NCBI GenBank assembly: GCA_035690065.1
Contig: DASSKW010000087.1
Coordinates: forward strand, 1-13,854
Origin: DASSKW01 sp035690065
Lineage (GTDB): Bacteria; Pseudomonadota; Gammaproteobacteria; Natronospirales; REEB76
Direction: 5' to 3'
DNA: 13,854 bases
Positions 1-6,870 of this stretch are shown here, piece after piece; within the stretch, counting starts at the first letter, position 1; every line of letters begins with the position of its first letter. The translations under genes and the position numbers were made by a program. The notes under the pieces were generated by a model. It was not told the DNA's origin. It was given only the letters and a program-made list of their open reading frames with translations, and searched no databases.

Positions 1-999
1 GATGCCCTCGGCGATCATGTCGCAGCGCACGATGCCGCCGAAGATGTTGACCAGGATCGCCTTCACCGCACGGTTGGAAAGGATCAGCTTGAACGCAGCC
101 GTGACGCGCTCGGTGGTGGCACCGCCGCCGACGTCGAGGAAGTTGGCCGGCGCCCCGCCGTGCAGCTTGATGATGTCCATGGTCGCCATCGCCAGACCGG
201 CACCGTTTACCATGCAGGCGATGTTGCCGTCCAGCGAGACGTAATTGAGATCGTGTTCGCGCGCTTCGCTCTCGCGCGCGTCTTCCTGCGAAGCATCGCG
301 CATCGCCGCCAGCTTCTCCTGACGGTAGAGCGCGTTGTCGTCAATGTTCACTTTCGCATCCAGCGCCAGCACCCGGCCATCGGTGGTGACGATGAGCGGG
401 TTGACTTCCAACAGACTGGCGTCGCGCTCCATGAAGATGTGGTACATGCCCTTCACGATCTTGCTGAAGGTGGCCTGCTGGGCCTTGTCGGTGATGCCCA
501 ATCCGAATGCGAGTTCGCGCACCTGATAGGACTGGATGCCGGCCGCGGGATGGATCCAGACCCGGAAGATCTTCTCCGGGGTCTTGGCGGCGACTTCCTC
601 GATGTCCATGCCGCCCGCGGCGGAGGCCATGAATACGACCTGTTCGCGACTGCGGTCCACCAGCACCGAGAGGTACAGTTCGCGGGCGATGTCCGAGCCG
701 GATTCGACCAGCAGGGTCTTGATCGGCAGGCCTTCCGGCCCGGTTTGATGCGTGACCAGCTGGTGGCCGAGCATGCCTTCGGCGGCAGCCTTGACCTCGT
801 CGATGCTGCGGCACAGTTTCACGCCGCCGGCCTTGCCACGGCCACCGGCGTGGACCTGGGCCTTGACCACCCAGAGGCTGCCGCCGAGGCGGCTGGCAGC
901 CTGTACCGCTTCCGCGGCGCTGGTGGCGGGACGTCCGTTGGGCACCGGGATGCCGTATTCTGCAAACAGTTGTTTGGCCTGATATTCGTGCAGGTTCAT
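1..999 (-). CDS. sucC: Succinyl-CoA synthetase (ADP-forming) beta subunit, 3' end cut by window
   Basis: This is the beta subunit of the TCA-cycle enzyme that converts succinyl-CoA to succinate with formation of ATP or GTP; it works in the cytoplasm as a complex with SucD. Reading the minus strand from the ATG at 999 gives an uninterrupted 333-codon frame running off position 1. The family is about 388 residues, so roughly 55 C-terminal residues are missing. The product starts MNLHEYQAKQLF, the hallmark SucC N terminus. An ATP-grasp nucleotide loop (KAQVHAGGRGKAGG, residues 46-59) follows, then SLLEVNPLIV and LDAKVNIDDNAL, the metal-binding segment, and NIFGGIVRCDMIAEGI near the window edge. 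sucD is expected just outside the window. The gene is divergent from pilS and is housekeeping rather than part of the pilus system. No strong Shine-Dalgarno precedes the ATG, but homology fixes the start. Confidence 0.97.
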   Translation of the reverse strand, partial: MNLHEYQAKQLFAEYGIPVPNGRPATSAAEAVQAASRLGGSLWVVKAQVHAGGRGKAGGVKLCRSIDEVKAAAEGMLGHQLVTHQTGPEGLPIKTLLVESGSDIARELYLSVLVDRSREQVVFMASAAGGMDIEEVAAKTPEKIFRVWIHPAAGIQSYQVRELAFGLGITDKAQQATFSKIVKGMYHIFMERDASLLEVNPLIVTTDGRVLALDAKVNIDDNALYRQEKLAAMRDASQEDARESEAREHDLNYVSLDGNIACMVNGAGLAMATMDIIKLHGGAPANFLDVGGGATTERVTAAFKLILSNRAVKAILVNIFGGIVRCDMIAEGI

Positions 1000-1033
1000 G
1001 ATTCGGAGTTTCGGGATTGGGAGTGAGTACGCT

Positions 1034-1062
1034 ATTTTGAAGCAAAGCCGCATGCTAAGCAA
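1034..1062 (-). promoter_or_regulatory. Candidate sigma70 promoter for sucC
   Basis: On the minus strand TTGCTT (1062-1057) is followed after exactly 17 bp by CAAAAT (1039-1034), matching the -35 and -10 consensus at 3/6 and 4/6 positions. A start near 1027 would leave a leader of about 28 nt before the sucC ATG. The 78-bp divergent gap also holds the direct repeat AGCAAAGCCG (1041-1050) and AGCAAAGTCG (1058-1067), which overlaps this promoter and could be an operator. This is pattern matching only. Confidence 0.3.
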
Positions 1063-1077
1063 AGTCGAGGTATTGGA

Positions 1078-2727
1078 GTGAGCCGAGTGATGCCGGTTGC
1101 CGGCGTATCTGGGGAACCTGCCACGGCGTCTGGTGCGTCCGCCCAGGTGCTGCCGTGGCGTCTGTTGCGGCTGCTGAATCTGTTCCGCATGGTGGTCGGC
1201 GGGCTGGTCGTGGTGATCTATTTCAGTGACACCGGTACCCGCCAGTTGGGTGGCGAGGTGCCACAACTGTTCCTGTGGACCGGTATCGCGTATTTCTGTT
1301 TCAGTGCGTTTTCGACCTTCACGGTGCGGGCGCAACGCCCGGCTTTGTTTCTGCAGATATATACCCAGCTGGTCACAGACATCGTGGCGGTGACGTTGTT
1401 GATGCATGCCAGCGGCGGCACCAGCAGCGGTCTGGGCGGTCTGCTGTTCATCGCCATCGGAGTCAACAGCGTGATCCTGTCGCGGCGCATGGGTATCGCG
1501 TTCGCCGCGTTCGCGACTCTGGCGATGCTGGGCGAACAGACCTTCATCGTGCTCTATGGTCCGCCTTCCACTGCGAACTATATCCAGACCGGCATCATCG
1601 GCAGCATCCTGTTCGTGGCGGCATTGGCAGGTCACGCTCTCGGCCACCGGCTCCGCGAGAGCGAAGCGCTCGCCGAGCGCCGTGGCATCGATCTCGAGAA
1701 CCTGGCGCAACTCAATGCACACATCATCCGCCGCATGCGTACCGGTATCGTGGTGGTGGACGAAGAGAACCGGGTACGGCTGGCCAACGATTCCGCGCTA
1801 TCCGACTTCGGTGCGACCCGGACCGATACCCTGCGGCTGGATGTCCTGTCGCCACGCCTCCAACAGGAACTGGAGAATTGGCGTAACGACAACTACCGTC
1901 GCGGTCCGAGCGTATTGTCCGCGGATGGCCGCCCGCTGATCCCGCACTTCGCGCGACTGACGCCGGGCCGCGGTGCCGGCGCACTCATATTCCTGGAAGA
2001 TGCCACCCAGATGGCAGAACAGGTGGGCCAGATGAAGCTCGCGGCCCTGGGACGGCTCACCGGCAGTATCGCGCATGAGGTCCGCAATCCGCTCGCCGCG
2101 ATTAGCCATGCCAACCAGTTATTGGCCGAATCGCCGCGACTCGAGGCAGACGAACAACGTCTGACGGAGATCATCAGCGAACATGCGTTGCGGATGGAGC
2201 GCATGGTGGAAACCATCCTGCAATTGTCGCGACGGGATACCAGCCGTGCGGAAGAGCTCGAACTCATGCGATGGCTGGAAGACTTCGTCAACGAATTCCG
2301 CGAACGCCGCCAACTTGACGAAACTTCTCTGACTGTCAGAAACATGATTGACGATGACGTGCGTGTGCGAGTCGATCCCGCACATCTGCATCAGATACTC
2401 TGGAACCTGTGTGAGAACTCTTTGCGCCACGGTCAATCGCAATCCGAAGGCACGGCCACCCATATCGAGATCAAGGTGCTGAGGACAGGCAAACCGGACC
2501 GGATCGAACTCGACATCCTTGACCGCGGGCCCGGGGTGCCCGCCGAGATCGCGGAGCACATCTTCGAGCCTTTCTACACTTCGAGTCCGCGCGGTACCGG
2601 TCTCGGGCTTTTCATCGCCCGTGAACTCTGCGAATGTAACCATGCGCGTCTGAGCTACGAGCCGCGCGCAGGTGGCGGCAGTTGCTTCCGTATCCTTTTC
2701 AATACCCCGGAAGGTTGGTTCAGTTAA
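1078..2727 (+). CDS. pilS: PilS, membrane sensor histidine kinase of the type IV pilus two-component system
   Basis: PilS is the inner-membrane kinase that controls phosphorylation of PilR and so transcription of pilA; in Pseudomonas it senses pilin abundance in the membrane. The 549-residue product has about six hydrophobic segments in residues 28-190, a PAS-like linker (about 205-310), and then the kinase core. The H box AHEVRNPLAA holds the phosphoacceptor His333, the N box is NLCENSLRHG (about 443-452), the G1 box is DRGPGVP, and the F/G2 boxes are IFEPFYTSSPRGTGLGLF (Gly506 region). All catalytic boxes are intact and the length is near the usual 530. The start is GTG at 1078, preceded by CGAGG (1066-1070) at 7 nt; an ATG at 1090 with TTGGAG 11 nt upstream would remove only four residues. 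The stop lies 2 nt before pilR, so the two are surely co-transcribed. No clear pilS promoter was found in the short gap to sucC. Confidence 0.95.
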   Translation: MSRVMPVAGVSGEPATASGASAQVLPWRLLRLLNLFRMVVGGLVVVIYFSDTGTRQLGGEVPQLFLWTGIAYFCFSAFSTFTVRAQRPALFLQIYTQLVTDIVAVTLLMHASGGTSSGLGGLLFIAIGVNSVILSRRMGIAFAAFATLAMLGEQTFIVLYGPPSTANYIQTGIIGSILFVAALAGHALGHRLRESEALAERRGIDLENLAQLNAHIIRRMRTGIVVVDEENRVRLANDSALSDFGATRTDTLRLDVLSPRLQQELENWRNDNYRRGPSVLSADGRPLIPHFARLTPGRGAGALIFLEDATQMAEQVGQMKLAALGRLTGSIAHEVRNPLAAISHANQLLAESPRLEADEQRLTEIISEHALRMERMVETILQLSRRDTSRAEELELMRWLEDFVNEFRERRQLDETSLTVRNMIDDDVRVRVDPAHLHQILWNLCENSLRHGQSQSEGTATHIEIKVLRTGKPDRIELDILDRGPGVPAEIAEHIFEPFYTSSPRGTGLGLFIARELCECNHARLSYEPRAGGGSCFRILFNTPEGWFS

Positions 2728-2729
2728 CG

Positions 2730-4070
2730 ATGAGCACTCCACTTGCACTGGTTGTTGACGACGAGCCCGCGATCCGCGAGTTGCTGGCGCTGACGCTCAA
2801 ACGCATGGACATCGAGTGCGTGGAGGCCGGCACGCTGGCCGACGCCCGCCGGGCATTGCAATCGCGGCCGGTGGACCTGTGTCTCACCGACATGAAACTG
2901 CCGGACGGCAGTGGCCTGGATCTGGTCAGTTACATCCAGTTGCATATGTCGCAGCTGCCGGTCGCCGTCATCACCGCGCATGCCAATGTCGAATCTGCGG
3001 TGCTGGCACTCAAGAACGGCGCATTCGATTTCGTCGCCAAACCGCTCGATATCGGCGCCTTGCGCGCGCTCATCCAGACCGCATTGCGGTTGCGGGAAAA
3101 CCGCGAACCGAACGAGACTCGTGGCGGTACGTTCCTGCTGGGGCATTCCGAGGCCATCGAGCAGGTACGCGCCATGATCGCCAAACTGGCGCGCAGCCAG
3201 GCGCCGGTGCACATCAGCGGCGAATCCGGGACCGGCAAGGAACTGGTGGCCCGGCTGATCCACGAAAACGGACCGCGCGCCGAGCAGCCCTTCGTGGCCG
3301 TCAACTGCGGCGCGATCCCCACCGAACTGATGGAAAGCGAGTTCTTCGGCCACAGAAAGGGCAGCTTCACCGGTGCGGTCGCCGACAAGGAAGGTTTGTT
3401 CCAGAGCGCACAAGGCGGCACCCTGTTCCTCGATGAAGTAGCGGACCTGCCGCTGCACATGCAGGTCAAACTGCTGCGCGTGATCCAGGAAAAAGCCATC
3501 CGCGCCGTTGGCGCGGCACGCGAGACTGCGGTGGATGTGCGGATCCTCTCTGCCACCCATCGCAAGCTGGCCGAACGGGTGCGCAGTGGGCGTTTCCGCG
3601 AAGATCTTTTCTACCGCATCAACGTCATCGAACTGCAGGTGCCGGCCTTGCGCGAACGGCCGAGCGATATCCCGTTGCTGGCCGAATACATCCTGAAACG
3701 CCTCGGGCAGGCGCAGGCCCACACTCCCTCGCATCTGGATGCGGGCGCCATCACCCTGCTCCAGAGTTATGGGTTCCCCGGCAATGTGCGGGAACTGGAA
3801 AATATCCTGGAACGTGCCCTGACCCTGGCCGAGGGCGAGGTCATCCATGCCCGGGATATCCATCTCCGCAACCATACTGAAGATGATGAGGCGCCCCTGT
3901 CCGGTCCCGCGGAATCCCAGCCGCTAGGCAGTGTGCTGGGTGATGTGGAAAAGGAAGCTATCCGCAAAGCCCTGGAACAGACCCGCTACAACAAGACCGC
4001 GGCCGCAAAATTGCTGGGCATGAGCTTCCGGCAACTGCGTTACCGGATCAAGAAACTCGGGCTGGAGTAG
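2730..4070 (+). CDS. pilR: PilR, sigma54-dependent response regulator activating pilA
   Basis: PilR is an NtrC-family enhancer-binding protein that, when phosphorylated by PilS, uses ATP to open sigma54-RNA polymerase at the pilA promoter. The 446-residue protein has a receiver domain (acidic pair Asp10/Asp11, phosphoacceptor Asp54 in LTDMKLPDG, Lys104 in VAKPLD), then an AAA+ domain. The Walker A motif is GESGTGKE (164-171), the sigma54-contacting loop is GSFTGA (211-216, Ser in place of the commoner Ala), and Walker B is GTLFLDE with Asp235/Glu236. A Fis-type helix-turn-helix closes the C terminus (NKTAAAKLLGMSFRQLRYRI). The ATG at 2730 is chosen over the in-frame upstream ATG at 2682 because MSTPLALVVDDEP is the natural receiver start and the longer version would run 46 bp into pilS. 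No close SD is seen (GGAAGG at 2709-2714 is 15 nt away), so coupling to pilS translation is likely. Confidence 0.96.
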   Translation: MSTPLALVVDDEPAIRELLALTLKRMDIECVEAGTLADARRALQSRPVDLCLTDMKLPDGSGLDLVSYIQLHMSQLPVAVITAHANVESAVLALKNGAFDFVAKPLDIGALRALIQTALRLRENREPNETRGGTFLLGHSEAIEQVRAMIAKLARSQAPVHISGESGTGKELVARLIHENGPRAEQPFVAVNCGAIPTELMESEFFGHRKGSFTGAVADKEGLFQSAQGGTLFLDEVADLPLHMQVKLLRVIQEKAIRAVGAARETAVDVRILSATHRKLAERVRSGRFREDLFYRINVIELQVPALRERPSDIPLLAEYILKRLGQAQAHTPSHLDAGAITLLQSYGFPGNVRELENILERALTLAEGEVIHARDIHLRNHTEDDEAPLSGPAESQPLGSVLGDVEKEAIRKALEQTRYNKTAAAKLLGMSFRQLRYRIKKLGLE

Positions 4071-4085
4071 ATAACCACGCTGAGG

Positions 4086-4095
4086 AATATACTGA
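4086..4095 (+). repeat. AATATACTGA direct repeat, copy 1
   Basis: The 10-mer AATATACTGA occurs here and again at 4186-4195, exactly 100 bp apart, both upstream of the pilA sigma54 promoter. The shorter core ACTGA also occurs at 4113, 4125 and 4223, so this copy may be the distal end of an activator-binding array. Confidence 0.5.
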
Positions 4096-4110
4096 GTTCG
4101 CTTGATGCGC

Positions 4111-4142
4111 CAACTGACACACACACTGACAATTTTTGTCAC
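4111..4142 (+). promoter_or_regulatory. Candidate PilR upstream activating sequence (TGACA/TGTCA cluster)
   Basis: ACTGACA is present as a direct repeat at 4113-4119 and 4125-4131, 12 bp apart. The second copy forms a perfect inverted repeat with a downstream copy: TGACAA (4127-4132), TTT, TTGTCA (4136-4141). In Pseudomonas aeruginosa PilR binds TGTC-type sites roughly 80-120 bp upstream of the pilA start. This cluster lies about 115-145 bp upstream of the predicted start, within reach of an enhancer-binding protein. The half-sites are directly visible; assigning PilR rests on that precedent and on pilR being adjacent. Confidence 0.6.
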
Positions 4143-4183
4143 TATCTGCCAAATTAGTCCGGGCCGCGGTAACACTGGATCCG

Positions 4184-4199
4184 GCAATATACTGATTGC
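4184..4199 (+). repeat. AATATACTGA copy 2 inside a short inverted repeat
   Basis: The second copy of AATATACTGA (4186-4195) sits inside GCAAT (4184-4188), ATACTG, ATTGC (4195-4199), an inverted repeat with 5-bp arms and a 6-nt spacer. It is 31 bp upstream of the -24 element, so a protein bound here would lie next to sigma54 polymerase. It could be a proximal regulator site; no specific protein is proposed. Confidence 0.4.
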
Positions 4200-4229
4200 G
4201 GGACCCGTAAACCCTTATATTTACTGACT

Positions 4230-4245
4230 TGGCATGAAGCTTGCT
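4230..4245 (+). promoter_or_regulatory. Sigma54 (-24/-12) promoter of pilA
   Basis: TGGCATGAAGCTTGCT matches the sigma54 consensus TGGCAYRNNNNTTGCW at every defined position. The invariant GG is at 4231-4232 and the GC at 4243-4244, with the required 10 bp between them. Transcription should start close to 4256, giving a leader of about 52 nt before the pilA ATG. This is the expected target of PilR, encoded immediately upstream, and mirrors the known RpoN dependence of pilA in Pseudomonas and relatives. Confidence 0.93.
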
Positions 4246-4257
4246 TACTGTTCTAAT

Positions 4258-4285
4258 ACGGATGGACGTAACTATCCGTTTTTTT
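4258..4285 (+). promoter_or_regulatory. 5'-terminal hairpin with T-run in the pilA leader
   Basis: ACGGATGG (4258-4265) can pair with CTATCCGT (4272-4279) around the 6-nt loop ACGTAA, giving an 8-bp stem with one G-U pair; a run of seven T covers 4279-4285. The shape is that of an intrinsic terminator, yet it begins only about 2 nt from the predicted start. It is therefore more likely a 5' stabilising stem-loop, or possibly an attenuator or pausing element. The pilA ribosome site lies just downstream and is not part of the stem. Confidence 0.55.
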
Positions 4286-4293
4286 CCAACCCT

Positions 4294-4299
4294 AGGGAG
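4294..4299 (+). promoter_or_regulatory. Strong pilA ribosome binding site
   Basis: AGGGAG is placed 8 nt before the ATG at 4308. This is one of the strongest Shine-Dalgarno sequences in the window, which fits a highly made pilin. It favours the ATG at 4308 over the in-frame ATG at 4317, although both give an acceptable short prepilin leader. Confidence 0.8.
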
Positions 4300-4307
4300 T
4301 TTCAACC

Positions 4308-4757
4308 ATGAAATCGATGCAAAAGGGTTTCACCCTTATCGAATTGATGATCGTGATCGCGATCATCGGCATCTTGGCGGCCATCGCGATCCCGGCCTAC
4401 CAGGACTACATCGCCAAGTCGCAGATGACAGAAGCCTTCAGCCTGACCGATGGCCTGAAGACTGCCGTCGCCACCACCTACGGCGAATCGGGCAACTGCC
4501 CGGTTAATAGTGCCGGCGGTATTCCGGCAGCTGTCAGCATCAGTGGTAATTATGTGCAGTCGGTGACTTTGAGCTCGACCGGCGGTACCCCGAATCACTG
4601 CATCATGGAAGCAAAGATGAAATCGAGCGGCATCAACAAGAATATCCAGAACACCACCGTGTACATCACATCATACGACAAGGGCGGTGCCACAAGCTGG
4701 GATTGCTCCTCGGATGCCAAGCAGAAATATCTGCCGTCTTCCTGCAAAGGTGCCTAA
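4308..4757 (+). CDS. pilA: PilA, major type IVa pilin (prepilin)
   Basis: This is the structural subunit of the type IV pilus. The 149-residue prepilin has a seven-residue basic leader (MKSMQKG) cut by PilD before Phe8. The mature N terminus FTLIELMIVIAIIGILAAIA carries the invariant Glu at mature position 5 (Glu12) and forms the hydrophobic helix that packs the fibre core; Pro29 and Tyr31 follow as usual. Four cysteines are present at 64, 98, 133 and 146. Cys133-Cys146 should form the C-terminal D-loop, and Cys64-Cys98 may form a second bridge. The C terminus is SSCKGA, not Ser, so it lacks the terminal Ser modified by TfpO in some Pseudomonas pilins. Ser/Thr-rich stretches (SSTGGT at 89-94, the region 116-135) are possible O-glycan sites. 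The gene is monocistronic-looking, between a sigma54 promoter and an intrinsic terminator. Confidence 0.97.
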   Translation: MKSMQKGFTLIELMIVIAIIGILAAIAIPAYQDYIAKSQMTEAFSLTDGLKTAVATTYGESGNCPVNSAGGIPAAVSISGNYVQSVTLSSTGGTPNHCIMEAKMKSSGINKNIQNTTVYITSYDKGGATSWDCSSDAKQKYLPSSCKGA

Positions 4758-4784
4758 GTACAACTTAGCTTTACCTTGAATATT

Positions 4785-4818
4785 CCGGGCTCAGGTTGTA
4801 CTGAGCCCGGTTTTTTTT
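4785..4818 (+). terminator. Strong intrinsic terminator after pilA
   Basis: CCGGGCTCAG (4785-4794) pairs perfectly with CTGAGCCCGG (4801-4810) around the loop GTTGTA, a 10-bp GC-rich stem followed directly by eight T (4811-4818). It starts 28 nt after the pilA stop. It should insulate abundant pilA transcription from the downstream glycosyltransferase genes, letting only some read-through pass. Confidence 0.95.
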
Positions 4819-4845
4819 GCCTGCGATTCACCATCCCGGTAGAGT
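4817..4845 (+). promoter_or_regulatory. Possible promoter for a leaderless mRNA of the first GT-C gene
   Basis: TTGCCT (4817-4822) and TAGAGT (4840-4845) are separated by 17 bp and match the -35/-10 consensus at 3/6 and 4/6. The -10-like box ends 6 nt before the ATG at 4852, so transcription would begin at or next to the start codon. Only a weak SD-like GGTAGAG is present. The match is poor and the call tentative; read-through from pilA is the alternative. Confidence 0.25.
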
Positions 4846-4851
4846 ACGCCG

Positions 4852-6870
4852 ATGCAATCTCTCCCACGTCTTTCTTTGCGGTACTCATGGCCTCTGGCTT
4901 TGCTCGCCGCCTGTCTCTTGACGTTTCTGATCTATCTGCCCGGACTGTATGGTCCATTCATATTTGACGATTACGTCAATATCGTACAGAACACGAAGCT
5001 GGCCATGCCCGATCTTTCCTGGCACGCACTGGCAGATGCGGCGTTCTCGATCAACGCCGGGCCGCTGATGCGGCCGATAAGCATGATCTCCTTTGCGCTA
5101 AATCGGTATTTCTTCGGTGTCCAGCCTTTCTCATTCAAACTCACCAATCTCCTGATTCATCTTGCCAACGGAGTGTTGGTATTTCTATTGCTGCGCCAAT
5201 TACTGGAGGCATACCGGCACCTGCACGCACCAGCGCTGACACGGCACATGCTGAATTGGCTGGTATTCCTGGTCGGTACGCTGTGGCTGGTGCATCCGTT
5301 GAACCTGACCGCGGTCCTGTACGTGGTACAGCGCGAGACCGCCCTCTCGGCCTTGTTCGTGCTTGCGGGTGTCAATCTCTATACATGGGTGCGGTTGCGC
5401 CAATTGAACGGTCAAGGTGCCCACTGGAGTCTATTTCCCGGCACGGTCTTGTTCGGCGCTTTGGCGGTATTAAGCAAGGAATCCGGCGCCCTGATGCCTT
5501 GTTACATGCTGGCGGTGGAAGTTGCAGTATTCCGCTTCCGTTGCGTGAACCGGCGGGCGATCTGGATTCTGGTCGGCTTCTATCTTCTGTTCCTGATCTT
5601 GCCTTTGATAGCGGCAGCCATCTGGATCTTCGGTCTGGGCCATACCGGTGTGCTGAGTTATGCGACTCGCGATTTCACACTGCCGGAACGCCTGCTGACC
5701 GAGAGCCGAGTGGTCTGGTTGTATATCTTCTGGACCCTGCTGCCGCGCATCAGCAGTCTCAGTCTTTATCATGATGACATCCCGCTCTCGCACGATTTTC
5801 TGCACCCATGGACGACCTTGCCGGCTGGCCTGGGGCTGCTGGCATTGATCGCCCTCGCGATCACGGTGCGCCGACGGTATCCATTGGTCACACTGGGTAT
5901 CGCCTGGTTCTTTGTCGGGCAACTGATGGAATCCACCATCTTCCCGCTGCAGATCGCTTTCGAGCACCGCAATTACCTCGCTGACATGGGTTTGTTACTG
6001 GCGGCGATGTCGCTGATATTTCCACTGTATCGGGAAGCGCCATTACTCAAACTGCGTTACGCCTTTTGCGCTTTGCTGGTAATCAGTTTTGCCGGCGTCA
6101 CGCTGCAACGTGCCTGGAACTGGCGTAACCCGCTGACGTTTGCCGAGAGCGAAGCCTACTATCACCCGGATTCACCTTATGCCACTTACGAACTCGGCCA
6201 TATATATGCCAACCTCGTAATCATTCAACATGACACAAAAATGTTGCCCGAAGCACGCCGCATCCTGTTACATTCTCTGAGCTTGCCGGATTCCAGCGCG
6301 ATCCCCGGCACAACTCTCGTCATGACAGAGAGCGAACTTGGACAGCCCATCAGTCCGGGTTTGCTCAAACGCGTTGCGGAGCTTCTCAGTACCCGACGTA
6401 TCACTTCTTCCGATACCACCGGCCTATACAGTCTGGTGGGGTGCTATACAAAGGGTCTTTGCACGCTGCCCGCCAATGCGCTTGATCCGATTTTCTCGGC
6501 TGCCTTTCTTAACCCTGAACTTCAACCCCATGCTGCTGCAGATTTGCACGTGATCTACGGAAACTATCTGGCAGGCAGCACGCCCCAGCGTCTTATGGCA
6601 GCGCGTCAGGAAATGCTCAAGGCGGCGGCATTGGTACCGAGCGAGCCGCAATATCGCATCAACGTGGTGATCCTCGATATCGCCATGCAGGATGCGCAAC
6701 TGGGGCAACAGGATCTGAATACGGTGCGCCAGCTCAATAAATTCGGCTTGCTGGACAGCGACATCGCGGACCTGGAAAAGAAGTTGTCGCATCTGAAACC
6801 CGTCCCTGTGACCACGAAAACAAAACACCAGCATACCGACGATACCGGACCGGCCCATGAAAAAAATTGA
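4852..6870 (+). CDS. TMTC-like GT-C membrane glycosyltransferase with TPR-like tail (candidate pilin O-glycosyltransferase, paralogue 1)
   Basis: I do not recognise a named bacterial gene. The 672-residue product has about ten or more hydrophobic segments in residues 12-422 and then a soluble helical domain (about 425-672). The first loop holds PGLYGPFIFDDYVNI with the acidic pair Asp39/Asp40, followed by RPISMISFALN, KLTNLLIH, WLVHPLNLTAVLYVVQRE, LSKESG, an HDD motif (307-309) and FEHRNYL (370-376). These match, from memory, the order of motifs in eukaryotic TMTC1-4 O-mannosyltransferases (FDD, RPL..N, HP..., LSKE.G, ER.LYLPS), which use dolichol-phosphate mannose and carry lumenal TPRs. A GT-C enzyme using a polyprenyl-phosphate sugar in the periplasm is inferred. 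It is 33 nt beyond the pilA terminator and overlaps the next gene by 14 nt, so the two should be translated together. The tail ends in a Lys/His/Thr-rich stretch. The acceptor is unknown; PilA is the leading candidate by position. Confidence 0.75.
   Translation: MQSLPRLSLRYSWPLALLAACLLTFLIYLPGLYGPFIFDDYVNIVQNTKLAMPDLSWHALADAAFSINAGPLMRPISMISFALNRYFFGVQPFSFKLTNLLIHLANGVLVFLLLRQLLEAYRHLHAPALTRHMLNWLVFLVGTLWLVHPLNLTAVLYVVQRETALSALFVLAGVNLYTWVRLRQLNGQGAHWSLFPGTVLFGALAVLSKESGALMPCYMLAVEVAVFRFRCVNRRAIWILVGFYLLFLILPLIAAAIWIFGLGHTGVLSYATRDFTLPERLLTESRVVWLYIFWTLLPRISSLSLYHDDIPLSHDFLHPWTTLPAGLGLLALIALAITVRRRYPLVTLGIAWFFVGQLMESTIFPLQIAFEHRNYLADMGLLLAAMSLIFPLYREAPLLKLRYAFCALLVISFAGVTLQRAWNWRNPLTFAESEAYYHPDSPYATYELGHIYANLVIIQHDTKMLPEARRILLHSLSLPDSSAIPGTTLVMTESELGQPISPGLLKRVAELLSTRRITSSDTTGLYSLVGCYTKGLCTLPANALDPIFSAAFLNPELQPHAAADLHVIYGNYLAGSTPQRLMAARQEMLKAAALVPSEPQYRINVVILDIAMQDAQLGQQDLNTVRQLNKFGLLDSDIADLEKKLSHLKPVPVTTKTKHQHTDDTGPAHEKN

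Noticed and set aside
160..1026. 288-codon + strand frame across sucC
   Set aside because: The minus strand encodes an uninterrupted canonical SucC over the same bases.
2682..2729. Upstream in-frame ATG for pilR, giving 16 extra residues
   Set aside because: It lies deep inside the pilS 3' end, and the receiver domain naturally begins at MSTPLALVVDDEP (2730), which follows the pilS stop by 2 nt.
2724..3875. 383-codon open frame on the minus strand opposite pilR
   Set aside because: Its sequence is low-complexity (His/Gln/Arg-rich) and mirrors the codon bias of pilR, whose domains are complete; typical antisense shadow in GC-rich DNA.
4258..4285. Calling the pilA leader hairpin a simple terminator of upstream (pilSR) transcripts
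   Set aside because: It lies downstream of the pilA promoter and would also act on pilA mRNA, so it is reported as a leader element, although termination of pilR read-through is a possible side effect.
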